Of a stretch of 64,000 nt of DNA, positions 55,600 to 64,000 are shown piece by piece; within the stretch, counting starts at the first letter, position 1, and each line of letters starts with the position of its first letter. Source of the stretch: Sphingobacterium lactis. GTDB lineage: Bacteria; Bacteroidota; Bacteroidia; Sphingobacteriales; Sphingobacteriaceae. The position numbers were made by a program, and so were the translations under genes. The notes under the pieces were generated by a model. The model saw only the letters and a list, made by a program, of their open reading frames with translations, searched no databases and had not been told where the DNA came from. The stretch spans positions 3,534,001 to 3,598,000 of the forward strand of contig NZ_CP049246.1 in NCBI RefSeq assembly GCF_011046555.1, in the 5' to 3' direction.

Positions 55600-56046
55600 T
55601 TATTTCAGGAACACTTCCTGATGCAGTTGCGTCACATCGACATTCGGAAATTGCCTATCAAAGTCGATCAGCACATCGGTGGAATCCACTTTTCCATCCC
55701 CGTTGGAATCCCAATCCATGGCCACATAATATTTCACCTTATCCCCTTCATTGATGGCAGGTTTGATCAGGGAGGTATGGTCCACAGGAATGTTAAATTC
55801 TACAGAGAACGGAATGGTAGCGGCTTCGAAGTCTACTTCATCCAATAAGGTAGCTTCCACATCGGCCACATTTTCGGGCACAGCAAATAATTTCATCTTT
55901 CCTTTCGGGTTGGTAATACCAGAGTCTGCCTCGCCCTTAAATTCAACCGTCATCAGCGAAGGCTGTTTCTCAGCTTCACCAGAACCTTTTAGGCCACAGC
56001 TTGCGAATAGCAAGGCGCCCAAACTGAATAATACAAATGATTTCAT
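55600..56046 (-). CDS. Lipoprotein with dockerin/EF-hand-like calcium loop
   Basis: 148 residues. Lipobox FASC, lipid on Cys17. The domain resembles the YbaY-type pattern (MKLFAVPENVADVEATLLDEVDF, then ATIPFSVEFNIPVD), but includes a loop DSNGDGKVDSTD at 113-124 with acidic residues at positions 1, 5, 9 and 12, asparagine at 3 and glycine at 6, exactly like a calcium-binding EF/dockerin loop. A calcium-stabilised surface or periplasmic lipoprotein is the likely meaning. Function unknown. Confidence 0.75.
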   Translation of the reverse strand: MKSFVLFSLGALLFASCGLKGSGEAEKQPSLMTVEFKGEADSGITNPKGKMKLFAVPENVADVEATLLDEVDFEAATIPFSVEFNIPVDHTSLIKPAINEGDKVKYYVAMDWDSNGDGKVDSTDVLIDFDRQFPNVDVTQLHQEVFLK

Positions 56047-56199
56047 AACTTATTTGTTTTGATAATTAAATATAACATTATTATATTAACTATAATGATT
56101 GGTCATCATAAATATAACAAAAATTTTTGTTAAAGGTTTTTACAAATTTTCAACCCAAGTTTTTGGTACGAAAACCATAACCATTCACATAGGGCAATA

Positions 56200-56228
56200 A
56201 AAAAACTGCTCAATCTCTTGAGCAGTTT
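56200..56228 (-). terminator. Terminator of pstSCAB
   Basis: AAACTGCTCAA / TTGAGCAGTTT, loop 4 nt; on the minus strand followed by TTTTTATTG. Confidence 0.9.
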
Positions 56229-56252
56229 CCTATACGTTTTATTGTGGATTGC

Positions 56253-56999
56253 TTATCCGAACTGACCTTGGATATAGTTTGCAGTCATCTCATTTACCGG
56301 GTTGGAGAAAATCTGGCGTGTTGGTCCTTCCTCTTTCACTTCTCCCAAATACATAAATACCGTTTTATCGGCAATACGCTGCGCTTGCTGCATGTTGTGT
56401 GTTACGATGACAATGGTATACTTCTCTTTCAGGTGGGAAATCAATTCCTCGATCTTCAAAGTACTTACAGGGTCCAGAGCGGAACAAGGTTCATCCATTA
56501 AGATAACCTCAGGGCGCAGGGCCACGGCTCTCGCAATACATAAGCGTTGCTGCTGACCACCGGATAACCGTGTTGCCGGCATCTTCAGATCCCCTTTCAC
56601 CTCTTCCCAAAGGAAAGCTTCACGCAGGGCCTTCTCAATAACGGATTTATCGTGCGGCAGGTTGTTGATTTTCAAGCCGTACGCGATATTATCGTAGATA
56701 CTCTTTGGAAAAGGGTTGGCTTTCTGGAATACCATACCGATACGCTTCCTGATTTCCGTTACGGGAACGGTACGGGAATAGAGGTCCAATTCTTCCAAAC
56801 GCAAGTTTCCAGTGATCTTCGCATCAGGAGAAAGGTCGTGCATGCGGTTGAAGGAACGCAATAAGGTACTCTTACCGCAACCTGATGGACCGATCAAAGC
56901 GGTGATCTCATTCTCTGCGAACTGCACATTGATATCTTTCAGGACATGCTTTGTCCCGAAACTAATATTTAGATTTTCTGTAGATAGCTTAGTTTTCAT
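56253..56999 (-). CDS. pstB: Phosphate ABC transporter ATP-binding protein
   Basis: 248 residues, normal length. Walker A GPSGCGKST, the Pst signature FQKANPFPKSIYDNIAYG, LSGGQQQRLCIARA, Walker B ILMDEPCSALDP and IVTHNMQQA. It powers phosphate uptake through PstCA. Its start codon overlaps the last 11 nt of pstA. No phoU follows, unlike in many operons; a terminator ends the unit. Confidence 0.98.
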   Translation of the reverse strand: MKTKLSTENLNISFGTKHVLKDINVQFAENEITALIGPSGCGKSTLLRSFNRMHDLSPDAKITGNLRLEELDLYSRTVPVTEIRKRIGMVFQKANPFPKSIYDNIAYGLKINNLPHDKSVIEKALREAFLWEEVKGDLKMPATRLSGGQQQRLCIARAVALRPEVILMDEPCSALDPVSTLKIEELISHLKEKYTIVIVTHNMQQAQRIADKTVFMYLGEVKEEGPTRQIFSNPVNEMTANYIQGQFG

Positions 57000-57846
57000 T
57001 CTTTCTGTACTTATAACGAATATAAAATGCGGTCAGATTCAATAGAAAAACCACAATGATTAATACCAATGCCGTACCATATGCAATCGGGCGAACTTCA
57101 TCGATCGATTGGTGCTGGGTAGAGAGCATATATAGGTGGTATGGCAGCGCCATGAATTCCTGATTGATGTAGCCGCTGGTACCGTTGATATAGAATGCAG
57201 CGCCCGTAAACAGGATCGGTGCGGTTTCACCGGCAGCGCGGGAAAGCGTCAGGACGACCCCGGTCAATATGCCCGACATGGCCGAAGGGATCACGACATC
57301 TTTAATGGTTTCGAATTTTGTTGCACCTACCGCTAGGGCAGCTTCGCGGGTACTGTTGGGTATCCGCATCAGGGCTTCTTCCGTCGTGGTGATGATATAG
57401 GGCAAGGACAGGAGGCCTAAGGTAAGGCCGGCAGCGATCAGGGAGGTCCCGAACTGCAGGGCCTGTACAAATAGGGCCAATCCAAATAGACCATAGATGA
57501 TGGAAGGAACACCGGATAGATTCCGGATGGATGCCCGGATGGTTCTGGTCAACCAGTTGTCCTCTGCATATTCTTGCAGGTAGATGGCACAGGCCACGCC
57601 AAAAGGGATGGCGAACAGGGCGGTGATCAAGGTCAGCAATACGGTCCCGATAATGGGTGTGATAATCCCCCCTTTGGTCATGCCGTCCGTAGGGACTTTC
57701 GTGACAAATTCCCACGACAATTGGCCGGCACCCTTGGAAACAATTTCCCAGATCACAACGACCAAGAAGAAACAAACCAACAAGGTACTGATCAATAAAG
57801 TACCCCATTCTACTACACTGGATAATTTATTGGTTCTACGCAGCAT
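56989..57846 (-). CDS. pstA: Phosphate ABC transporter permease PstA
   Basis: 285 residues from the ATG at 57846; the frame extends upstream only to a GTG deep inside pstC. Six membrane segments and the permease loop EEALMRIPNSTREAALAVGATKFETIKDVVIPSAMSGILTG (EAA motif) are visible. Overlaps pstC by 11 nt and pstB by 11 nt. Forms the membrane channel with PstC. Confidence 0.97.
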   Translation of the reverse strand: MLRRTNKLSSVVEWGTLLISTLLVCFFLVVVIWEIVSKGAGQLSWEFVTKVPTDGMTKGGIITPIIGTVLLTLITALFAIPFGVACAIYLQEYAEDNWLTRTIRASIRNLSGVPSIIYGLFGLALFVQALQFGTSLIAAGLTLGLLSLPYIITTTEEALMRIPNSTREAALAVGATKFETIKDVVIPSAMSGILTGVVLTLSRAAGETAPILFTGAAFYINGTSGYINQEFMALPYHLYMLSTQHQSIDEVRPIAYGTALVLIIVVFLLNLTAFYIRYKYRKNEN

Positions 57847-58726
57847 GATATTTTCTAAATCGGTTAATAAAATATTCACCCAACATATTCGCTGCCAGGG
57901 TCATGATAAACAGCACTGTCGCGATGGCGTACAGGGCAAAGTAATGTGTCGTTTGATAAGGTACCTCACCCATTTCGATGGCGATGGTCGCTGTCATGGT
58001 CTTTACAGAATCGAACATGCTGCTCGGCATGATGGCGGCATTACCTGTGGCCATCAATACGGTCATCGTTTCTCCGATCGCCCGTCCGACCCCCAACATC
58101 ACTGCAGCAATAATACCCGGAGCGGCCGCAGGTATGATCACCTTCCGGAGGGTCTGCCATTTGGTGGCTCCCACGCCATAACTGGCTTCCTTATAGGTTT
58201 TCGGCACCGCATGGATGGCGTCCTCCGCAACGGTGATGATGGTCGGAAGCGCCATAACAGCCAACAAGATTGCCCCGTTCAGGGCATTCAAGCCATTGGA
58301 TAGGTCTGCGATACTCGCAATACCCGGACTAACGACTACGATTCCCAAGAATCCGATAACTACGGAAGGGATAGCCGCCAGCATCTCAATGGTAGGCTTC
58401 AATATATTCTTTAACCGTGGGCTAGCATATTCAGCAATGAATGCGGCTGTTCCAATCCCTAGCGGGATCGCGATCACCATAGCACCGAAGGTCACAATGG
58501 TGGTACTTAAAATCAATGGCAACATTCCATATTGTGGATTCTTTGCCGTTGGGTTCCATTCCATACCGGTAATGAAATCCAAAGGTCTTACATCCATGAA
58601 GAATGAAAAGGAATTGTAAACTAACATGGCTAGGATACCACCCAATAGGGCAAGTACCAGGAACCCTGTCGCCTTGAAAACGTACTTGAAGAATACGTCC
58701 AAGGATAAGCGTGCTCTATATTTCAT
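57836..58726 (-). CDS. pstC: Phosphate ABC transporter permease PstC
   Basis: 296 residues. Membrane segments about 20-42, 75-100, 110-135, 155-180, 210-235 and 260-285 and the permease loop EDAIHAVPKTYKEASYGVGATKWQTLRKVIIPAAAPGI. It starts within the last 11 nt of pstS and ends 11 nt into pstA. Confidence 0.97.
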   Translation of the reverse strand: MKYRARLSLDVFFKYVFKATGFLVLALLGGILAMLVYNSFSFFMDVRPLDFITGMEWNPTAKNPQYGMLPLILSTTIVTFGAMVIAIPLGIGTAAFIAEYASPRLKNILKPTIEMLAAIPSVVIGFLGIVVVSPGIASIADLSNGLNALNGAILLAVMALPTIITVAEDAIHAVPKTYKEASYGVGATKWQTLRKVIIPAAAPGIIAAVMLGVGRAIGETMTVLMATGNAAIMPSSMFDSVKTMTATIAIEMGEVPYQTTHYFALYAIATVLFIMTLAANMLGEYFINRFRKYHAA

Positions 58727-59591
58727 TTGTTTGGTTTTCTAAGATGTAATATCCATGATCCTCAATCTGCTGTCTACCGGCAGGGCTTCGCTCATAGTTG
58801 ATAAACTTGCGCACCTTTTCCCAGGACTCAGCTAGGATAAATTGATACAATGGTCTTTGAAAAAAATAGGTACCTGCATTGATTGCCGATTGGTCCATTG
58901 GAGAGATGGCTACCTCCCCTTTTTTCGGCGCTATTCTCAAGATTTTCACGTTCTGGGAAGCTGATGGATCGTGCGCCACATACCCTGCACCGACATAACC
59001 GACGCCCGTTTTATCGGCTTTGACACCTTCGATAATCTGTGCATTTCCGGTCATTTCTTTTGCGGTATTGGAGAACTCGATCTTTAGCTTTTTCTTGACG
59101 AAGGAATGGGTACCGGAACTGCTCTGTCTTCCGTAGATGTTGATGGGCATAGCTTTACCTGTAATGGATTCCCAATCGCGAATTTCACCGGAAAGAATTT
59201 TACCGAGCGTCTCCACGTCGATCTCCTCCAAGGGCAGATCTTTGTGCACGATAAATGCGGTCGCATCCTCAGCGAATACAACAGTCTTGATTTCTATATC
59301 CTTATCCTTGAACTGTTTTACTTCCTCATCCGAAAGCGGTCTGGAAGAATTGGCGATATCTGCTTGTCCATTCATGAGGGAAGTGATCCCTAAACCGGAT
59401 CCACCACCAGAAATAGCAATGCTGAAGGTTGGATCAACTTTCGTAAAATTCTCAGCTAAATTTACGGCTAAATTTACCTCCGTATCCGAACCCTTCATCT
59501 TAATGGAGCTGGCCCCACTGCTGCAGGAAGCGAGGAAGAAAACCCCGAGCAAACCCGCGCAAGGAATGATTTGATTAAGTCGTATTCTCAT
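58716..59591 (-). CDS. pstS: Phosphate-binding protein PstS, lipoprotein form
   Basis: 291 residues. Lipobox LASC, lipid on Cys23. Phosphate-binding fold with GSDTEVNLAVNLAENF, ISGGGSGLGITSLMNGQADIANSSRPLS and GRQSSSGTHSFVKKKL, plus the late segment YQFILAESWEKVRKFINYERSPAGRQ. The substrate-binding protein captures phosphate at the membrane and gives it to PstCA. First gene of pstSCAB; a TTAACAA/TTGTTAA palindrome lies just upstream. Confidence 0.97.
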   Translation of the reverse strand: MRIRLNQIIPCAGLLGVFFLASCSSGASSIKMKGSDTEVNLAVNLAENFTKVDPTFSIAISGGGSGLGITSLMNGQADIANSSRPLSDEEVKQFKDKDIEIKTVVFAEDATAFIVHKDLPLEEIDVETLGKILSGEIRDWESITGKAMPINIYGRQSSSGTHSFVKKKLKIEFSNTAKEMTGNAQIIEGVKADKTGVGYVGAGYVAHDPSASQNVKILRIAPKKGEVAISPMDQSAINAGTYFFQRPLYQFILAESWEKVRKFINYERSPAGRQQIEDHGYYILENQTNEI

Positions 59592-59615
59592 CCCTGCAAA
59601 ATTGAAAATTAGAAA

Positions 59616-59640
59616 TTAACAAATTGTTAACTCAAGATTA
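59616..59640 (-). promoter_or_regulatory. Candidate promoter/operator region of pstSCAB
   Basis: Minus-strand TAATCTTG (59640-59633) differs at one position from TAnnTTTG; immediately downstream TTAACAA-A-TTGTTAA (59616-59630) is a perfect 7-bp palindrome spanning the predicted transcription start, 24 bp before the ATG. It may also be read as a pair of TTAACA/TTAATT half-sites at 11-bp spacing, as in PhoP/PhoB boxes. Confidence 0.35.
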
Positions 59641-59858
59641 CCTAATCTGTCGAATTCAGGAATTATGTAAATAAATTGTAATAATCAGATTAAGCCGATG
59701 TTAAGTATTAGAATGAAATTAGCTGAATCACAATAAAATCTTCCCCTTGTAACTTTTTTGTCCCGATGTAGACCCCGACTATGTAATAGGCTGGAACGGC
59801 ATATTGTTCTTTTACATATTCTAAAAAAATAATAATTTGCAAAAAATACTAACTATTT

Positions 59859-60953
59859 ATGAGCCACGGGAAATTACGTGAGGACAAGACTTGCCTCAAT
59901 TGCGGTCACACTGTCAACGAGCATTTCTGTCCGCATTGCGGTCAGGAGAATACAGAGCCGAGACAACCCTTCCATTACCTTTTCACCCATTTTTTTGAAG
60001 ATTTTACCCATTACGATGGTCAGTTTTGGAAGACGATGCGCTATCTGCTATTCTCTCCGGGCAAATTGACCAAGATTTACCTATCTGGAAAGCGACAGGG
60101 ATATGTCCCTCCTGTCAAACTGTATATCTTTATTTCCTTTGTTACGTTCTTTCTGGCGTCCTTTATGTCGGTCAATACCGGCGGTGACAGCAGCCATGGC
60201 GAGCACGCTGTTGTGGATAGGAATGAAAAAACAATCAACCTGCAGGATTCTATCCTGAACCGCGCTTTAAAGGACCCGGATCTGACAGCTGAAGATTCAG
60301 CCTTTCTCATCAAAACCATAGGCAATAAAAAGGGAAAGCAGCTAGCAGATGGTCTGCTCGGCATGACCGAAGACGAGGGGGCGCGTGCGGGAACTATCTA
60401 TGGCACACGCAATATCGCCGAATATGACTCCCTGGTGCGTGCTGAAAATTCCTTTATCGGAAAGATCCTCAGGCCCTATGCGAATAAATTCTTTGAATTG
60501 AAAGGACATGGAAAAACCACACAAGAAATTGCAAAAGGTTTTATTACTGTATTTATGCATACCTTCCCGAAGGCCTTATTCTTTTACCTGCCCGTTTTCG
60601 CCTTTATCCTTTGGCTGTTCCATAACAAAAAGAAATGGTGGTACTATGAGCATGGTGTATTTACACTGCACTACTTTTCCTTCCTATTGATTGTTGCCAT
60701 TTTCTTTATTTTGATGAACTTCCTGGAATCCTCGCTATCGGGCCAGGTCTGGTTCAATCACCTCAGTACGTGGATCTATACCATTGCATTGATCTATTCG
60801 GCAATCTACTTCTTTATTGCACACCATAGGTTCTATGCTACAAGAAAAAGAAGCAGCCTATTTATCGGCCTCTTGGTGTTTCTGTTCAATACGTTTGCTT
60901 TCGGCATTACCCTACTCCTATTGACGGGAATTAGCATCCTGTTGATTCACTAA
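59859..60953 (+). CDS. DUF3667 domain-containing membrane protein
   Basis: 364 residues. N-terminal zinc-ribbon-like motif CLNCGHTVNEHFCPHCGQ (two CxxC pairs), then the DUF3667 block (FHYLFTHFFEDFTHYDGQFWKTMRYLLFSPGKLTKIYLSGKRQGYVPPVKLYIFISF) with a membrane segment, a polar middle of about 110 residues and four further membrane helices at the C terminus (about 230-250, 268-285, 300-325, 335-362). Family of unknown function, widespread in Bacteroidota. Divergent from pstS. Confidence 0.92.
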   Translation: MSHGKLREDKTCLNCGHTVNEHFCPHCGQENTEPRQPFHYLFTHFFEDFTHYDGQFWKTMRYLLFSPGKLTKIYLSGKRQGYVPPVKLYIFISFVTFFLASFMSVNTGGDSSHGEHAVVDRNEKTINLQDSILNRALKDPDLTAEDSAFLIKTIGNKKGKQLADGLLGMTEDEGARAGTIYGTRNIAEYDSLVRAENSFIGKILRPYANKFFELKGHGKTTQEIAKGFITVFMHTFPKALFFYLPVFAFILWLFHNKKKWWYYEHGVFTLHYFSFLLIVAIFFILMNFLESSLSGQVWFNHLSTWIYTIALIYSAIYFFIAHHRFYATRKRSSLFIGLLVFLFNTFAFGITLLLLTGISILLIH

Positions 60954-60973
60954 CCTAACAAAAACATAACAAA

Positions 60974-61010
60974 GCCGCCCAAGGATTTCCTTGGGCGACT
61001 TCTCTTTTTT
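60974..61010. terminator. Bidirectional terminator between DUF3667 and SusD genes
   Basis: CGCCCAAGGA / TCCTTGGGCG with a 2-nt loop and T-rich flank; serves both convergent genes. Confidence 0.9.
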
Positions 61011-61022
61011 CACTATGGCGAT

Positions 61023-62771
61023 TTACCAACCTGGGTTCTGGCCCAGAAGTTCGTTCAGCACCAAATCTTCATTTGCTATAGGTCTAAGGTATTTTTTATC
61101 CTCAAATTTTCTGTTTTCATCCGCACGCCAGATAATGTGGCCTTTTGTTCCTTCGGAGAGTTTAGCCGCTTTTCCATCTACCACGTAATACACAACTCCG
61201 GCTTTTGGGCTTGCAGGCGTCTTGGTGACAAAAGATACATCTGGGGTACCATTGCCATCCAGATCCATCTCGCGATCCATCGCCGGCACATAGATACCTT
61301 TCCATGGCATCTCCAAGAGCTTACCTTTTCTCCATCGCATCAGATCCTGATAACGCAGCCCTTCGTACACCAACTCAATGCCTCGCTCCCTACGTACTTC
61401 CATCAGGAATTTATCCGAAACTTCCGGGAAGTAAACCTGTTGCAGATACGTGTCCAATGTTGCAGGAACTGCGGCATTTACGCCAGCACGTTTCCGCAAT
61501 GCGCCAATGGTCTGATCCCAAATACCGGCATCCATTTTCCCCAATTCCGCTGTCGCTTCAGCATAATTCAAGAGGATCTCCGCATAACGCATCATCGTTA
61601 CGGAGTTGTAGCTCTCGGTAATACCATCTAAGCGCTTGTCATCCAAGCTGAATTTCAACAGGTGATATCCGGTGAAGGTATAGCCAAAGTTGGCGGGAGC
61701 CGCCGAACCATCGGACCGCTTGTAACCCAATCCACGGATGGTCTGGCTCAGGCGCGGATCTCTGTCTTTCATCTCGTCTACGAAAAGAATTTCATCATAT
61801 CCTGGCTTATCGGTAAAACGGCTGCCATCCTTGTTCAGATAGGTATTCACGAATTGCTTATTCAATCCCCATCGTGCACCGAAAGTGGCAGAATTGAATT
61901 TCCAGGTTACTTCATGCCAACGCTTCAGGGCATTGTTGTATACGTTTGCCCACATCACCTCCGTATTCACTGGGTTTTCGCTGGTAAATAGCGTGCGGTA
62001 ATCGGAATTCGGTGAACCTGTGCTATATAGACTATACTGTTTGGCATCCATAAGCTCCTTGGAAGCATTCATGGATTCCGTCAGCCATTTTTCGGAGGAG
62101 CTCTGCAGACCCAATTGCGTATGGTATTTTCGATAGGTTCCTTCGAAGAGGCACACTCTGGATTTCAAGCCCAAGGCCACCCATTTGGTGATCATGGATG
62201 ATGAATTATCCTTTTTGTTCCGGATATTGGCGACCGCATAATTCAAATCCGCCAACACCGAATCCATCACCACGGCGCGTTTATCACGTCCCTTGTACAA
62301 TCCTTCTTTGTCATCCGGTGCCAATGGCTTCCCATACCAAGGTACATCCCCATAGGTCTGCACCATATCGAAGTAGAACATGGCCCTGAAGAACCGCGCC
62401 ACACCCGAATAGTGTTTCCGCGCTTCCTCTGGAATAGCCGGATTATCGTATTTACTGAGGAAATAGTTTATATTCCTCAATTTTGTCCAGGACCACACAC
62501 CCTGATCGACAGGTGAAAAGTTTCCCGCGATAAAGGTCGGCGAATTGTTCTTGGAGGTATACTCCCCCATTTCATCGGCCTGCACAATGGCAAGAGCAGA
62601 CGGTATAAATTGTTGGTAGAAAGAATTCGAATAGAGTTGCAGGTCCGTCTCGGTTGCAAAAAATGTATTCGGCGTTAATTTATCGAAAGGTTGGCGGTCC
62701 AGGAAGTCCTTGCTGCAGGACGTCATTGCCAGGGCTGCCAGACCCAATATACTATATGTTATGAATTTCAT
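61023..62771 (-). CDS. SusD/RagB-family outer-membrane lipoprotein
   Basis: 582 residues. Lipobox MTSC with Cys19, then KDFLDRQPFDKLTPNTFF, the usual start of SusD proteins, the TPR-like helical region (RFFRAMFYFDMVQTYGDVPWY) and the C-terminal NYAEATAELG, LQQVYFPEVSDKFLMEVRRERGIELVYEGLRYQDLMRWRKG motif. It caps the SusC transporter and binds the polymeric nutrient (glycan or peptide). Starts 11 nt after the SusC stop codon. Nutrient cannot be predicted as neighbouring enzymes are outside the window. Confidence 0.96.
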   Translation of the reverse strand: MKFITYSILGLAALAMTSCSKDFLDRQPFDKLTPNTFFATETDLQLYSNSFYQQFIPSALAIVQADEMGEYTSKNNSPTFIAGNFSPVDQGVWSWTKLRNINYFLSKYDNPAIPEEARKHYSGVARFFRAMFYFDMVQTYGDVPWYGKPLAPDDKEGLYKGRDKRAVVMDSVLADLNYAVANIRNKKDNSSSMITKWVALGLKSRVCLFEGTYRKYHTQLGLQSSSEKWLTESMNASKELMDAKQYSLYSTGSPNSDYRTLFTSENPVNTEVMWANVYNNALKRWHEVTWKFNSATFGARWGLNKQFVNTYLNKDGSRFTDKPGYDEILFVDEMKDRDPRLSQTIRGLGYKRSDGSAAPANFGYTFTGYHLLKFSLDDKRLDGITESYNSVTMMRYAEILLNYAEATAELGKMDAGIWDQTIGALRKRAGVNAAVPATLDTYLQQVYFPEVSDKFLMEVRRERGIELVYEGLRYQDLMRWRKGKLLEMPWKGIYVPAMDREMDLDGNGTPDVSFVTKTPASPKAGVVYYVVDGKAAKLSEGTKGHIIWRADENRKFEDKKYLRPIANEDLVLNELLGQNPGW

Positions 62772-62782
62772 GGTTGCGCGAT

Positions 62783-64000
62783 TTAGAATGAAATGTTTAC
62801 ACCAAAGGTTGTCGTTTTCAGCATCGGATAGGCATAGCCTTCACCCGACCCGTTGGTCAACTCCCCGAGTGGCTTCTCGATAACCTCTGGGTCAAAGTTG
62901 TCCGTATGCTTGAATAAATTGGAGAAGGTAAAGAGGTTCTGCGCTGTCGCAAATACCTGGATGCTTCCCAGTTTTGTTTTCTCCACCCACCGTTGCGGGA
63001 ACGAATAATCCACCGTCAGGGTTTTCAGGCGCAGGTACGAGATATCCTGTAGGTAGCGCGTCTGCGGTGCCCCCAGTGAACGATCTGTCCCCAATGCGGT
63101 ATAACCTCTATACCTAGGGAAATACGCATCCGGATTCTCTTCGGTCCATATATTTTCCATCATCTTGGTCGGTTGATAGCCATACGGACGGTTGTATGGG
63201 CCATAGAATAGACCAGCTTCAGGACTGAAATAATAGTCACGTTTTCCGACCCCTTGGAAGAATGCCGACACACCGATACCATTCCAACGCCCCGATAGGT
63301 TAAAACCAAATTGGTAGCGCGGTGATTTATTACCGATGACACGACGGTCTCCAGGGTTGTTCACTGTATTATCGCCGGCATTGATAACCCCATCCGTTTT
63401 TCCGGAGGCATCAGGTAGGTCAGCGAATTTCAGGTCTCCTGGCAACCAAACATTGTTGTTGGAGTTTTTGATGAAGGATTGGTCTGCATGATTCGCAATC
63501 TCCTCCTCGGAAGTAAAGAAACCAAGCGTTTGGTATCCCCAGATTTCTCCGATTTCCTGACCAACGTAGTAGCTGGAAAGTTTGAATTTCGGATTGTTGA
63601 ATCTGGTGATGTGGGATCTGCTATCCCATAGGGACCCGTTGATACCCCAGTTGAACGGTTTGCCTGCCAACTCAAATTGGTTGTTGTAGTTTACTGTCAA
63701 TTCCCAGCCTTTGGTGGACATATCGGCGTAATTACCGGACGGCACAGCAGCACCGAATACATTCGGCAATGGTTCTCCGAGGGTGAACATATCATAGGTC
63801 ATCCGGTTATACCAATCGAAGGTAAAGTTCAAGGAATTTCCGAAGAAGCCCAGGTCCACACCTGCGTTGAAGGTCGTTGATTTCTCCCAGGTCAGGCCAT
63901 CTGGAATAACCGCAGGAAGTGAAGTATAGCTAGGCTGCACCCCATTCAGGATAACACCTGTTTTGGCAACACCCATCTGCTCCATATAACGGTATGGATT
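62783..64000 (-). CDS. SusC/RagA-family TonB-linked outer-membrane transporter (partial)
   Basis: The C-terminal 405 residues of a SusC protein; the 5' end lies beyond base 64000 and the frame is open to the edge (codons for NPYRYMEQMG at the border). Barrel segments with GVDLGFFGNSLNFTFDWYNRMTYDMF, KGWELTVNYNNQFELAGKPFNWGING, NAGDNTVNNPGDRRVIGNKSPRYQFGFNLSG and the ending TTFGVNISF with a C-terminal Phe are typical. Imports with the SusD partner 11 nt downstream a specific nutrient that I cannot name. Confidence 0.96.
   Translation of the reverse strand, partial: NPYRYMEQMGVAKTGVILNGVQPSYTSLPAVIPDGLTWEKSTTFNAGVDLGFFGNSLNFTFDWYNRMTYDMFTLGEPLPNVFGAAVPSGNYADMSTKGWELTVNYNNQFELAGKPFNWGINGSLWDSRSHITRFNNPKFKLSSYYVGQEIGEIWGYQTLGFFTSEEEIANHADQSFIKNSNNNVWLPGDLKFADLPDASGKTDGVINAGDNTVNNPGDRRVIGNKSPRYQFGFNLSGRWNGIGVSAFFQGVGKRDYYFSPEAGLFYGPYNRPYGYQPTKMMENIWTEENPDAYFPRYRGYTALGTDRSLGAPQTRYLQDISYLRLKTLTVDYSFPQRWVEKTKLGSIQVFATAQNLFTFSNLFKHTDNFDPEVIEKPLGELTNGSGEGYAYPMLKTTTFGVNISF

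Overview
The window (about 44% GC by eye) comes from a member of the Bacteroidota, most probably the family Sphingobacteriaceae (Sphingobacterium or Pedobacter type). The reasons are SusC/SusD and TonB-dependent receptors, many short lipoproteins, TAnnTTTG-type -7 promoter boxes with almost no Shine-Dalgarno sequences, DUF3667, DUF805, HMA-AraC and TIGR02757 families, and a fused SecDF tail. It reads as ordinary chromosome: no phage, integrase, transposase, plasmid or CRISPR module was seen.

Layout. 1-9.8 kb: the 3' end of secDF; a His-rich thioredoxin-like lipoprotein abutting gap and overlapping a GNAT gene; the minus-strand adk-obg pair and a TIGR02757 gene; two identical tRNA-Arg(ACG) genes; an alpha/beta hydrolase and a patatin; a TetR-nitroreductase unit with a clear operator; DUF805; a maltose-type O-acetyltransferase. 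9.8-16.4 kb: a three-gene cell-envelope operon (lipoprotein esterase, TonB receptor, EEP phosphodiesterase family protein), then a gene-poor stretch holding a palindromic repeat. 16.4-22.6 kb: WbqC, LpxL-like acyltransferase, GT2, ligA, dapA. 22.6-26.8 kb: a SAM-I riboswitch followed by metY-metX-hom, i.e. methionine/homoserine metabolism. 26.8-36.2 kb: a small membrane protein, an orphan NtrC-type regulator, RNase P RNA, two tandem paralogous lipoproteins, the tight argS-Gfo/Idh-HI0933 operon and a divergent arginine decarboxylase. 36.5-50.8 kb: an MBL hydrolase, an SPFH protein, M3 peptidase, HMA-AraC regulator, TPR protein, lon, FUSC protein, rnhA, nnr and an S9 peptidase. 50.8-60.9 kb: a second copy of the palindromic repeat, ybbAP divergent from a tesA-like esterase, a lipoprotein with a calcium-loop motif, pstSCAB and DUF3667. 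61-64 kb: a SusD/SusC pair, SusC cut by the window edge.

Most of the genes are housekeeping. The items that most deserve follow-up are the pair of about 120-bp palindromic elements at 15.0 and 51.2 kb; the SAM riboswitch whose P1 helix runs into the start codon of an unlisted 43-codon ORF; the 23-bp palindrome in the TetR promoter; a 35-bp exact repeat attached to a hairpin at 9.9 and 15.5 kb; the identical 11-nt overlaps throughout pstSCAB; and the altered GAFTGA loop in the orphan NtrC regulator. I did not find a convincing new multi-gene system; the best candidate for an uncharacterised functional unit is the esterase-TonB receptor-EEP operon.
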